In this document: positions 1-11,388 of the stretch, piece after piece
Layout of the letters: each line of letters opens with the position of its first letter
How positions within the stretch are numbered: position 1 is the first letter of the stretch
NCBI GenBank assembly: GCA_013400115.1
Contig: VXBP01002601.1
Coordinates: 199,267-263,266, forward strand
Direction of reading: 5' to 3'
DNA: 64,000 nucleotides
Source of the DNA: Rhinopomastus cyanomelas
Lineage: Eukaryota > Chordata > Aves > Bucerotiformes > Rhinopomastidae
Notes under the pieces: model-generated
Seen by the model: the letters and a program-made list of their open reading frames with translations, nothing else
What the model was told of the DNA's origin: nothing
The model's database searches: none
Made by a program: the position numbers and the translations under genes

Positions 1-488
1 TGCAAAGCTGCAGACAAGTGTGCCAAACTCTACAGGACCTATTCTTGCCTTATTTTCCAGTACTGAGTCTTAGACCTGGTGACTTGGCCAAATTCCAGTT
101 CACTTAGCCTGTTAATTTTTTTTAATTATATGAAGCAGTCTTAAATTATAAGATCACGAAATTACACAGAGTGCTAGTCTTTCACTCCCTAAATGATGGA
201 TGTCCTCCACATCCTGCTACATTCAGGAACCTGTGTCTGACCTTTCAGATGTGCTTCAAGCAGTACAACCCTGAAGTCTTGACATTACCTTACTGTCCAG
301 AAACTACAACAGTGAAATCAGCTTCCAGAAGTTTTAAAAGAAGCCGATGGCCGCAGCCATTTTTACCCATCTAAACAGCATCATGCATCTTTGCTACGAT
401 CACATGCTCTTCTCCCCCACTCGCAGAACACACAGGATAGGTATGTTTAGGTCAAGCAAGTATTTCCACAGCATGAGAAGGCACATCA

Positions 489-620
489 CAAAACATTAAG
501 AATTGGAAGGGACCTCAAAAGATCATCTAGTCCAATGCCCTCGCCACAGCAGGATCCCCTACATCAAGTCACACAGGAACATGTCCAGGCGGGTTTTAAA
601 CTTCTCCAGAGTCTGCAAAA
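489..620 (-). mobile_element. CR1 LINE 3'-end fragment
   Basis: The plus strand reads as the complement of the CR1 3' end: TTGGAAGGGACCTC, GATCATCTAGTCCAATGC, CAGCAGGATC and CACACAGGAACATGTCCAGG. The element is therefore in minus orientation. It is diverged and 5'-truncated. Confidence 0.8.
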
Positions 621-3600
621 GGTTTCGCTACTGCAAACTACTTTGATGTAAAAGATACACAGATACTACTTCGACAGGCAGCCCTGCAAGCCTGTAGGAT
701 AAACCCAACTTCCATTTATGACAAAATTCATCCCTGGTAAAAATGGTGCTATTCCATGGAAATCAGTAAGGTTGCACCTGTGAGTGCCAGCTGTGAACTG
801 AGTCCATGGTTCTCAAATGATGCAAAGTGCTTCAGGAGGAAAGATGCTATATTTAGGTGCCATATTATTGCTATGTAGACATTTTCATAACCCCTAATTA
901 TGGGGCTTTTTTTTGCAAGCTCTGTAGTATTAACTGGATTGGATAAATATATAATTAGAGAGTGTTTCAACATGCACATTCTTGATGCTAGAAGCTTTAT
1001 CAGCTCTTTCTTTCCTTCATGATCTGTTTTGCTTTTCTTTTAAAGCTGTTTCTATCAATTACGGCAAGATTTACTCTGAGCCCCAATAAAGGGTCACTGC
1101 AGACATCCTAGCAGAATAGAAGAGAGCTACATTTATGTTCTAGACCTCTTCTGTTTTCCTGTAAGACACCTCTGGTTTGTCATTGTATAGCAACATTGCC
1201 AGCAGCCAAGCTGATCAGACAGCAAAAAACCCCAACCTCCACCAAAACAACAACAGAACAACAGCAACAAAGAACTTTTCAGATGTTCCCTGACCCCTAA
1301 TTGTTTATAGACCAAGGGTTCCTACTCCAACAACTTTGACAGAAGTTCTGCTGCCCAAGCATTTGCTGGATCATCCTCCTCTCTGCTGCCAGTGGACATA
1401 AAGGAAGACCCAGCTCTTCATTTTCTGCACTGCGACAGATGCACAAACAGCATCATAGACTGACAAATTACTGAACTGGTTGACAGAAAAAAGGAAAGGT
1501 ACCTTTTTCCCCCCCACATCCTGCTTTGTCAGATTAGAAGACCCCATTAACTTTTAAACCAACTAGTCCTACAGGAATGAAAAAAAAAGTAACACCAGCA
1601 TTTTTTGCTTTCCAGTTGTTGATGAAGCCTGTGTGACGATTTCTTGCTAGCAACAAAAAATGCCTTGCACAAACACACTTCCCTTTTTTATTCAGGCACA
1701 GCCAATAAATTATTTGTCAGATTCTTTCAGATGTGTTTACGAACCTTTTCCTCTTACACCAGCTTCTGTCCAGCGAGATTCTGAAAAGCTAAATTACAAG
1801 TATAAACACTTCAAAACAGAAATTAACAACAGAAAGAATTAAGAACATTGCTAGAGTGACACAACGCGAACAGCGTATCATTAAACAAACAGCTCACAAT
1901 GGTGTTATGACATGAGTCATAACGCCCGATGCCGTGAGTGTATTGCAGACAAGAACAATAGCTGCTATCACCAGCAATGGAAGTACTCAGAGCACCACAC
2001 CAGGAGGCTCACTGCTCACTGATCTAAAGCAAGGGGGTTGTCTACAAACCAACAAGATAAATTCACACCTGGCCCAAACTGACTGGAAGGGGGTTGAGTT
2101 GCAGCGTTTTCAGCTAGACACCGACACTGCACCAAAGGTACCACCCAGGGACTTTGTGCTGTACAGTCCCGCAGCCTGCTTATGGCTGCGATAGACTGGG
2201 GAATTTGGTTTCAATAGGGTTTTGACTCTTCCTTCTGTAGATATGAGTAATTGAATCTGGCCCTAGATTAACACCAACGGGCCTTTAAGCCCAGCAAGTC
2301 ACAGAGAATATCCGACTGATTGTAACATTCAACAGCATCACAAGAAAGACTGACAGAGACTGAAAGCTGGTGGCCATCAGCACGCAGACTGGTTTGCCAC
2401 TCCTTTTGTTATATGTGGTCACTGTGGACTGCAACTAGTGATGCTAAACTAAAAAATGGCTATAGGAGTTGGTATAATCACAAATGCAACAGCAAAGCAG
2501 AGAATCAAGTGCTGGGGTGCACTTACAGCATGTGCTTCCCATAATTAAAACTCTCTTTGTGGGACATAAAGTAGATAAAGCTTTCATTTGGGGTAAAACT
2601 TAAACACAGCTTTACTTTCCCTGTTTGATGCAGTAACCCAATTCAAGAGGCTATGTTCTGGAAGTAATGTTCTCCAAGATTCACATGCCTACAATTGTCA
2701 AGGGCGGGGAGAAAGAAAACAAGAACAAAGTAAGAGGAACTCATAAAATGAAATACAGGGCTTGACTCATTGTCACACACTTTTATTGCAGAGATTCGAC
2801 CACTGTGTGTACGGCTAACACAAGCAGAGCTGGCTTCAATCCTAAGTCTCTGTGTCTATCACATCGTTAATAAGAAACACTCGGCGCAGCGACTTAAGAC
2901 ACTGCTAAAGCACCATCCAGCACTTCCCAGTATAAGAAAGCGAGGCCCAAAGCATGACCAGCACGCTGCGACATTCTGGCTCTTTCTCAGATTTTACAGC
3001 AGCACCAGGGACTCCTGCAGGTTTCCTCAAGGTTGCTCCAAACTGTGTTAAAGACCAAACCAGCTCCTGAGCCATTTCAAAACATGGTTTGAGCAGAAGT
3101 GGTTTGCTGAGCTCTCTTGGATGTGAAGCTCGCTGGAGCACAGCCACATCTGAGAATAGGCTGCCCTCTCTTCAGCAATCACAACAGCACCAACACACTA
3201 CACAGTTAATGCAAGACTACATACGAATGATGAAGTATCCAGAAGTCAAAAGAAATATGTTCAAAGCAGCAGGTAGTTACACTGCTTTACCTCCAATCTA
3301 GCTTCAAGGTCCCCCAAAATTCACTGTATTATGGAATTAATATGATAGAAGTTGATTTGTTTGGAGAAAGCCTTGCATTTCTTGTCTGTGTGTGTTTACA
3401 CACAAAATGCATGCTCACCCATGCAAACATGCCACCCCGATCAAGCCAAACATACACAGTGTGTGCAAGACATAAATAAATACCTGTGAGTCACCGATAA
3501 CCACCTCATAAATTACATTGCCTTACAAAGTATCGCTGCCAAAGACAAATCGTGCAACTGAATACAAAATCCGTATAGATGACTCTCATTAAGACAAAAA

Positions 3601-5638
3601 AGTGTTACTTGCTTTCTTTCACAGGAGCTAAAGGCTTAATGCACAAGGTCCTGAGATTTTTGTTAAAGCTGTCAGTTCCAGACCCAAAAACAGCCCAGAA
3701 GAGAACAACCTGACTACACAAGAACACAGTTAATAGGAGATAAGACAGATAGTCCAAAAGTCCAAGAGAACCAGTCTGCCCCAGTTCACAGGAGCCAGAT
3801 CAAGCAGCTTTTTTAACTCTTTACCCTGGGATGGAGGTCACTTCAGCATTTGCCTGTCCTACCTTGCTTCTGCTGTGTTGCCCAGGAGCAGCTCTCCCAT
3901 CAGCCAAGTGCATAACTCAGCACCAGCTGCAGGAAAGCGTGGCCACTGGAGCTCTCCCACGTCTTATGAGAAACTCTTCTGCAGAAATCAGCACAAGCCA
4001 CTCTATCCAGTAAAGCAAAGAGGGACAAGATCAGCCCTACAGCCTCCGCCTGAACAAAACCTAAATGCCGCGTTGGTACCACTGACTGACATGGCATGTT
4101 TGTTTTGCTGACATGTAGGTTTAAGTTTGCTCCCAAGCCACATCATCTTTCCCCTTGCATACAATAGTCATCTTCGTAGCACTTATACCATATTGCAGCA
4201 ATAGTGTGCAATTATCCTCAAAAACAAAGCAAAAGCTCAAGATAAAAATAACAGGCACTGAGCACACTTACCAGCTGGAGGAAAGCAGCGAGGCAGCACT
4301 AGCTGCAGCCCTAAAATGGCTGTGATGTAGTGAGCTGTAGATGTCTCTCCCAGCCTTATTTCAAAGGCCAGTCTACAGGAGCACATGCCACAAGCTGCAC
4401 CTTCTCAAGCTGCAGGTCCAAAGGGAAAGGGAGCAGCAGCAGGCAGGCTTTGAGGCACTGTCATTAGGCAGAGATGGGCCTCACTTGAGGTCTGTGCCCT
4501 TTGCAGCTGAGTCTGATGGTTGCCAGTCACGAGCTTGAAACTCTCAACGCCCAGGAAGGCTGATTCATTCATTAGGAGAGGTCCATCAGGTGGCCAGCAA
4601 CCACACCTCTCCTCCTGGGTCTTCCCTGATGGCCATGTCTGACCTAGAGAAATCGACACACACTTCTTGAGTTTTCTTCTTGCCCTGTTTTCTGTTTTGC
4701 TGGATCTTGACTTCGGCCACAAGAGGCTCCTACAGCGGCACTTCCATTTCCATGTTTCACAATATTGTACCCTGAAAGCAAGTTACACTGGTCTAGAAAA
4801 AGGCTTAAATAACCAAAAAGAGGGAGCCGACAAACGTGATAAAAGTATCAGCTTGAAATGCTCAGCAATGGATCACAAAGATGGTAAAATCTGATCAAGC
4901 ATAAGGAAATTGCATCTCTCAGATCTCTGATGGCTTTGCAGATATCTCAGATTATAAGGCGTGTATGTGAAAACTTGACATCTCTACTTTGTACCAGGAA
5001 GACAGGTTAGAGCTGCATACATTCAAGGAGGGCCTCTGTTGAATAAAATTAGCCAAATCAGATTAAAAACGCAGTATCTATGAAGAGGGCTGCGAACTGC
5101 CTGCTGAAAGAGGTTCTACTGATGTGAACCAGAAGTTCCTTGCATGTGGTCAAGCCCTAAATTTGATAGTGGAATTTAAAAACAAATTAAGATTCCCATG
5201 TAATATTGACTTCTTTTTTTTTCCAGAGTAAAAGCTTTTACAGCATGGAATGCTATATGCAGTGGTTACAGGAGTCCAAGTAATTGTACCAATTATATAA
5301 TTTGATATAATTGCACTAATTACATAAACACATAATAATGAAATATTATTCCAAGAGCTAAACTGGAAGAACATTAAAGAACCTAAATCTGCTCCCACTT
5401 ATTCTAGTACAAATCAGAAACAATTCCCCTGAAATCAATGAAGTTACACAAATAAAATTGGCTCCTACTGTTACAAGCAGCCAGGTAAATCCACTTTTTG
5501 GTTTGAGGGTACTGACTGGGCAAACAAATGAAAGCTGCTGAAAGCACTCTGTACCAACAGAGATTGGTAATTCCTGGACAAATTCCAGTTTGAGCTGGGA
5601 GATTCTCCCTGTGTTCATGAGCAGCTTTGCTGTCTTCT

Positions 5639-5722
5639 CACAGAATCACAGAACATCAGGGATTAGAAGGGACCTTGTAAGATCATCCAGTCCAATCCTC
5701 CTGTTACAGCAGGATTCTCCTT
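5639..5722 (-). mobile_element. CR1 LINE 3'-end scrap
   Basis: Complement of the CR1 tail, with CACAGAATCACAGAA, AGAAGGGACCTTGTAAGATC and CCAGTCCAATCCTCC. It is a short, 5'-truncated copy in minus orientation. Confidence 0.8.
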
Positions 5723-8497
5723 TTGTTCTGATCTGCTCTGCAGCATCTGTGGGCTTGCTAAATATTGTAGCTGCTGCTTCTTAGAGAAAACAAAAGTTTT
5801 TAGAAATACTGAGGATGGTCTGGGCACAATCGGGGTTTCAAGAGAACCAGATTCAGGTGTGTCCTTGGTTACGTCTGGAACTTAGGGGAGGTACTGCAGC
5901 TTTGCACCAGTATGGACAGAACCAGACTCTACTCTTAAGAAAGAGTTGTATTTCTAATGAATTTTGCTCTTCAGCTCTTCACAGTCAAAATCACTCCAAA
6001 CAAAACGTATTCTTAAGAAGGATTCATTCAGCAAGGGGTTTTCACCTTCTCCCATGGCAGGAGAAATGCGACAAGTCATTTCATCTGCCGAGTTTAATCT
6101 TAAAAGCAACAAAGCAAAGAAGGTGAGAGCTGGCAATCTTGTAGCAGGTGTCTATTATGTGTGGAAATATGTGATGTATGCCGAGTTAATCCATTCTGCT
6201 GCACCACATCGTGACAGTCAACCCATTCACACCATCCTCATTAACACTAGTGGGAGGTCCCGGCACCAGGACCAGGATTTTGCCTGTGTTAGAGTATTTT
6301 CAAGGATTAAGGTTTTCCAACTGCAGACATTGAGACTTACACATGATAGCAAGTCAATGATTTAGTGTTTACAGAACCAAACTCAAAGGCTGTCGGAGGC
6401 ACGAGACACCTAGTCTCACCTCAGTGGGGTGGGGGAAGCAGATACGGGCCTGACCCAACTGGATTTTTAGGGACAGTACCTAACTTGGCACAAGGCAATG
6501 AACTGGATGGTGAGGTTTATAAGGGTAGGAATGGCCATCAAGATCAGGAGCATCATTTTTCATTTCCTCATTTAAAAAATGCAGGAGGTGTGATCTATGA
6601 GAAGTACATTTTCTGCACCCTTCTGACAAATGCTGTCACAAGCAGTAGCCTAGTCGTATCTCTGAAAACCCAAGACCAAACTGTCTCAGACTGGCCCCAC
6701 AAAATTAAAGATCTTTTACATTTTCTGTTGTCTTACCCTTTAAAATCTGTGTGACAGGTTACTGTTGGCACGAGGTCTTGAGGGTACCTGCAGCATGCTC
6801 AGAGCTGTGAGTGCCTCCACACTGCAGGAAACTCGAAGCGTATTCTGTTCAGATCAATTTCCAGACACAGATTTTCACACACAGAATAAAAAGACTTGGG
6901 AACCTGGACTATGATGGAACCTGGATTCTTCCCATTCCCAGATTATGCTACTCACACCACGGTGCCACTCACACCATGGTCTTCTATGCTTTTCTTTTCT
7001 GTCCCAGGAACATATCTAGGGAAGCAGGGAAGGCTGGGGAAGAAAGCTGGGAAAGGTTTTGCCAACAAAAGGAGTGTCTTTTGCCAACCTCTGGGGAAGA
7101 CTTCAGGATCCTGGGCTTACTTTTGGGTTTGCAGTGGGATGCAAAGCACAGCCTGCTCCTGTCCCTCGCTCCATGCCAGCCTAAGCCCAGGCATCCTGAC
7201 TGCCAGCAGCTCCCTGCTCCCTGGGCCTGCAGGTCTGAGTCCCACACCAAGACACCCTGCTCTTCTCTCTCCAGAGAGATCACAGGAGTCCCAGTGTCCA
7301 AGGCAGGGCTTGGCTTCGACCCCAGAAACCAAACACTTTCAATTAAGAATGAAACCTTACCGAACCCAGCCTCCAGGGCCTTACATTTCAATGGCAAGGT
7401 TTCCTAATGTATCCCATTTTTGAAAGTGCAGCCCAGTCTTAGTCATAATGACAGTGTCATATTAAGCCAAATGTGTCTTCAAACTGAAAGGATTTCAAGG
7501 GGAATGTATTGCATTTGTCAGTAGCACAGTTGACCCAAGGAACAAAGACAGGGGATGGAGCAGAAACAGCAAGCAATGGCCTTGACAATAAATGTGCAGT
7601 GTGAAGTGGTGAGAAAGCCATGAAATATTCAAACAATTCTGTCTTGGGGTGGGTAAAGTTCTGCAGAGAAGGTTGTTGACACAGCCCCAGCAAACTGCTC
7701 CTAGAGGTCTCCTGAAAAAAAAAAGCAGTTTAACCCTCGTGCCTGGGTTTGGGGAAGGGTGGGCAGACCTGTGTTTGTATGTGAGTTGTAACTAGAACCC
7801 ATCATTAGTTACATGAATTTGCTTCTTCAACACTTTCCACGTCTCAGGGTCAGGTCTAACATTTGCTAAGTCAACAGAGGTCCTTCTGTCAGCTTCAGCT
7901 GGCATTTGCTCAGGTCTCCAGGAGGAAAAAGTTATCTGTGAAGATAAATGAAATCAATATCTGGCTGGATACACAGCTGACAAGAATTTCTATAAGTATT
8001 TGTCAACATGTGGGGGGTTGGTTAGTAAAGGGGATGCCTTTTACTCAGGAATATTTACCTCTCCTTGGTGCCAGCTAGCCTTAAACAAAAAAGAAGAAAA
8101 GCTCAACAAACTTAGTATTGACCTCTCTTTTCCTGGAAGTGCTTTCCACAGGTTTTTTTTCACTGCTTGTAACTGATCAGGGAGTGACCTAGAGAAGAAG
8201 TCACATTCTTACACAGCAGGTGAACCAGGAACTCACTGAAAATGACCTGCAGGTATGCGGAACAGTGCCTGTCCCTGCGCCCAGAGCCACTGTGCTGATG
8301 GAGATAGAAAGAAGCAGATGCTGACATGTATAGACGGCACTAAAACTCGAGTGGAGCATTTTTAGGATCGCAGCTGAGCTCTCAGACAAGGCTTTCTGCA
8401 ATGACTAATACAACCACGGTCTAATGCGACAGTTTGCTGTCTGCAGCTGCATTCAGTCCTGAAAGTAAGCAAGTTTCTCCAGATGTTACACACTCAA

Positions 8498-8574
8498 AAT
8501 AAAAAGAAAAAGAAAAAAAAAAAAAAGAACCCAAGCAAAGACTATCCAGTTTTCAGTCTTTTTTTTTATTTATT
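8498..8574 (-). terminator. INHBB: Candidate INHBB polyadenylation site
   Basis: Read on the minus strand, two overlapping AATAAA hexamers occur at 8565-8574. About 20-35 bases beyond them lies a long U-rich stretch (A-rich on the plus strand at 8498-8526), which fits a downstream cleavage-stimulation element. Another minus-strand AATAAA near 8665-8671 could give a slightly shorter transcript. Confidence 0.5.
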
Positions 8575-10199
8575 TAAACTGTACACAAATGTAAAATACT
8601 TCAACAGCAAATCTAAGTGAAAATTGTTTGGTTTAAATTATTATGGAACAGAACCTAAAAGGAACTTTATTAAATAAACATAAAAATTGGATTTAAAGAA
8701 TGCACACATCGTCGTGTATTCTACAATAGTCTTTGTTTCATTTTTGTTTTTCACTCTATGTTCCATGTGCGTATGGTATAGAAAAGACACTGAATAGAAC
8801 AAACAGAATCCATTTCGTACCCTGAAACAATTGGTAGGCCTCGTGAGGGATTGCTCAATATGACTACACGGTATCTGGTGGCTTTGCCACCTCATAAAAA
8901 TTATAACTAATATGTTGGCCTCTTTGGTTCCAAAATTTACGTATAATACATTTAACTGTATTCATTTTTTGCTGCTATAAAAATAACGTTTTATTTTTTT
9001 TTCAAATGGCAGTTTTTTCGACTAAACATGCAACTAAATCAGTGCAAACATTAAAAGCAATCATTCGCTTTAAAAAAGAAGCAAAAGATTTAATTTCAAG
9101 TATAAAAAAATATAAAAAAGTCATATCATAAGTCCAGTTTTTGTCTAGTATGGGTCAACACTTTAAATTGCATAGCTCATGCGGCACCTGTTTACCTAGA
9201 TAGTGAGCAAAGATAAGTGCACTATCAAGTACCACTTTTCAAGGCATTGAAAGTTGCAAGTGCTATTATTCGTGCATTCAAGCAGTTTGCAAGTGCTATG
9301 CTGTATCGTTGTTTTCTGATCTTTATGGCCATCCTTGACACCTCCTGGTAAGGAAATTGAAAGCACTCTCCTCTCTCCTCCTTCCCAAGACTTGTTAAAA
9401 TGTTCCTCGCCCATTATTAAAAGCACTGCATTTTTCAGGACATCACCACTCTGTTTCTGTTGCTCTTCTTTAGGGTTCATTGGTTTAGCCATGGTGGCAG
9501 TTGCTCATTTGTTCATCTCCCACGTGATGTGTCCTTGACAAGCTCCCCATTGAAGAATGAATGCAACTCTGACTTGTTTTTCTCTGAACAGCAAGAGACA
9601 CCAATGGTCAACACAGTCCAGACACGGTATCGGATCGTCTCCTCCAAGTCACGGTGGGTGTAGCCATCCACAGGTTGCTAGCGGGCGGTTAAAGCATCAG
9701 ATCGCGCCGGCCCAGCTTCTGACTTTGCAACACACAGATGTTAGAAACACTGCAGTTGCTCGTGCATCTGTCTCCTCTTCTCTCTTTCTGATGGCACCAC
9801 ACAATTCCTTACTGGAAGTGCTGTAGGAAGATGCTGCGGGTATCTGTGATGTTTACGTTTAGATAAATTTAAATTAAGAGGAAATTACCACCTCCCCAGG
9901 CAGGTGTCCTGCAGCTTCCCCATTAGACCTAAGAGGTGATGGTTGACTTTCTTTCCTTTTTTTTTCCCTTCTTGTTTTTAAGTAATTCTCTAAGTTTGGT
10001 CATTTCGACACCTGCGTGCAAGAATACATCATGTCTCGCAGTCTGTGCTTTTTGCCTGAGCAAAGGGAGCTCATTTCGGTCTGGCTTCGCCGGCAGGCGG
10101 GGAAACAGCTGCTCAGCTGTTCGCTCTTACTGGCAGGCATTTAGGTCCGTCGTCACTGGTCACTGACTTTCTGTGCTCATGTCCCTTTTCTGAGCTGCC

Positions 10200-10299
10200 T
10201 TGTGTGTCCGTGTGTGCGCGCGTGCATGTATGTGTGTGCGTGTATGAGTGTGTGTTTGTGAGTGTGCTCACATTGTGTGTGTGTGTGAGTGTGTGTGTC
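10200..10299 (+). repeat. Imperfect (TG)n tract
   Basis: About 100 bases of alternating purine-pyrimidine TG/CG units are broken by short interruptions such as GCTCACATT. The run of CG steps (GCGCGCG) and long TG stretches make it a plausible Z-DNA-forming sequence. In the INHBB transcript it reads as a CA-rich element. Confidence 0.9.
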
Positions 10300-10506
10300 T
10301 TTAAGATATTCCATAGCATTAACTTATAAGTGGTAGGATATATAAGTGTCCAAGATCCACAAACTGCCACTGTCCTGACACCAAAGTGAAATGATTCTTT
10401 TTTTGTTCTTTTTCTTCTTTTTTAGTCAAACTTTTCCACAGTGACTTTCCAACACTGATGCCTGGATACACAGTGAAACTTCCTCCAACACCATCTCGTA
10501 AGGGAA

Positions 10507-10510
<4 letters not shown>

Positions 10511-10589
<79 letters not shown>

Positions 10590-10593
10590 CCCC
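10511..10593 (+). repeat. (CT)n microsatellite with C and A homopolymers
   Basis: A long CT dinucleotide repeat is interrupted once by TTT (about 10544) and once by a C5 run (10555-10559), then ends in a C7 and an A8 run. It lies inside the INHBB 3' UTR, where the transcript reads U8, G7, then (AG)n. The arginine/glutamate-repeat frames across it are artefacts of the repeat. Confidence 0.95.
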
Positions 10594-10612
10594 AAAAAAA
10601 ACACACCTCAAA

Positions 10613-11388
10613 TCAAGCACAACCACATTCTTCCACAATCATATTGGGAACGTCCCTTTTCACAATGTTGTATTCATCATCAAAGTACAGCATTGACATT
10701 GTGCTAAGTTTGGTTGGAATGCAACAGGAGTTCACGGTGCCCGGGTTCAGCCCCCGCATTCGGTACTGATTCACGACGGCGGTGTGAAAGGAGGAAGCCG
10801 ACCCCGGGACGCCGGCCAAGTAGGCCGGGCAGCTCCCTTCACAGTAATTCCCATAGTAACCTGATGGTGCTATGATCCAGTCATTCCACCCAATGAGTCT
10901 AAAGTCAATGTAAAACTGTTGCCTGCAACATAGATTGGTCCTGCCATCACACTCCAGGCCTCTTTTCCGGATCCTGTGTTTGTTATCGGCGAGGCGGGCT
11001 TGCACCACTAAAAAAGGCCGGTGGGATTCCTCCCCGGGGTCCACATAAATTGGCAGCACTGAATACTCTTCACATCCCTCACATTGAACATCCAAGTTCA
11101 GTCTCCTTTCTCCTCTCTCAAACAGAGCCTGGATCGCCTCTGTCATGGGAAAAGTGTGCCAACCACTTCTTTTGAGATCAACTTTCTTTTCAACCACATT
11201 CCACTTGTTGCTAGTGTCCGGGTCTTGGAAATACACTTTGACTCTTACTTTTCGCCTGCTGCCTTTCTCTAAGACATATGGAAGCAGCTTCAAGTAAAGC
11301 CACAGGCTGGCTTGAACGACAAACAAGTTCTGGTTCCCTTCATTTGAGATGAAGAAATAAAGGCGGACTCTAGATGAGGCCAGATCGT
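10613..11388 (-). CDS. INHBB: INHBB exon 2: late prodomain, furin site and mature beta-B chain
   Basis: The exon opens after a consensus acceptor (pyrimidine-rich, TTATCTTGCAG) at 11389-11390 and ends with TGA at 10613-10615. It encodes 257 residues after the split Asp codon. The first part carries the conserved prodomain block SSRVRLYFFISNEGNQ and the stretch SGWHTFPMTEAIQALFERG. The RIRKR cleavage site is followed by the mature chain GLECDGRTNLCC..., encoded by 10960-10616. The mature chain is 115 residues with nine cysteines at mature positions 4, 11, 12, 40, 44, 79, 80, 112 and 114, the usual activin pattern: three knot disulphides, an extra N-terminal one, and one interchain cysteine. 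No frameshift or stop interrupts it. Confidence 0.98.

Larger units (their letters stand above)
1..8497. other. Intergenic sequence downstream of INHBB
   Basis: No supported gene is seen. The longest frames (6811-7407 and 6896-7423 on plus, 6984-7397 on minus) overlap each other in different frames and show no domain or family resemblance, as expected by chance in a moderately GC-rich patch. Apart from two short CR1 remnants and a small TGTGTGTTTACACACA inverted repeat near 3390, I see nothing specific. Confidence 0.6.
8545..10612 (-). other. INHBB: INHBB 3' UTR, inferred
   Basis: About 2.07 kb lies between the INHBB stop codon and a candidate cleavage site. It holds no credible coding sequence. 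Beginning 26 bases past the stop, an A/G purine repeat occupies the transcript strand, with a CA-rich repeat further on (10200-10299). The distal part (8580-9180) is AU-rich, as expected of a long regulated 3' UTR. The extent is inferred from the poly(A) signals at 8565-8574; I have no transcript evidence. Confidence 0.6.

Noticed and set aside
6811..7423. 198- and 175-residue plus-strand frames and a 137-residue minus-strand frame
   Set aside because: They overlap in different frames, show no recognisable family, low complexity or splice support, and lie in a locally GC-richer patch. One real gene would not leave all three open.
10319..10638. Arg-Glu and Ser-Leu repeat proteins
   Set aside because: Products of the CT/AG microsatellite in the INHBB 3' UTR.
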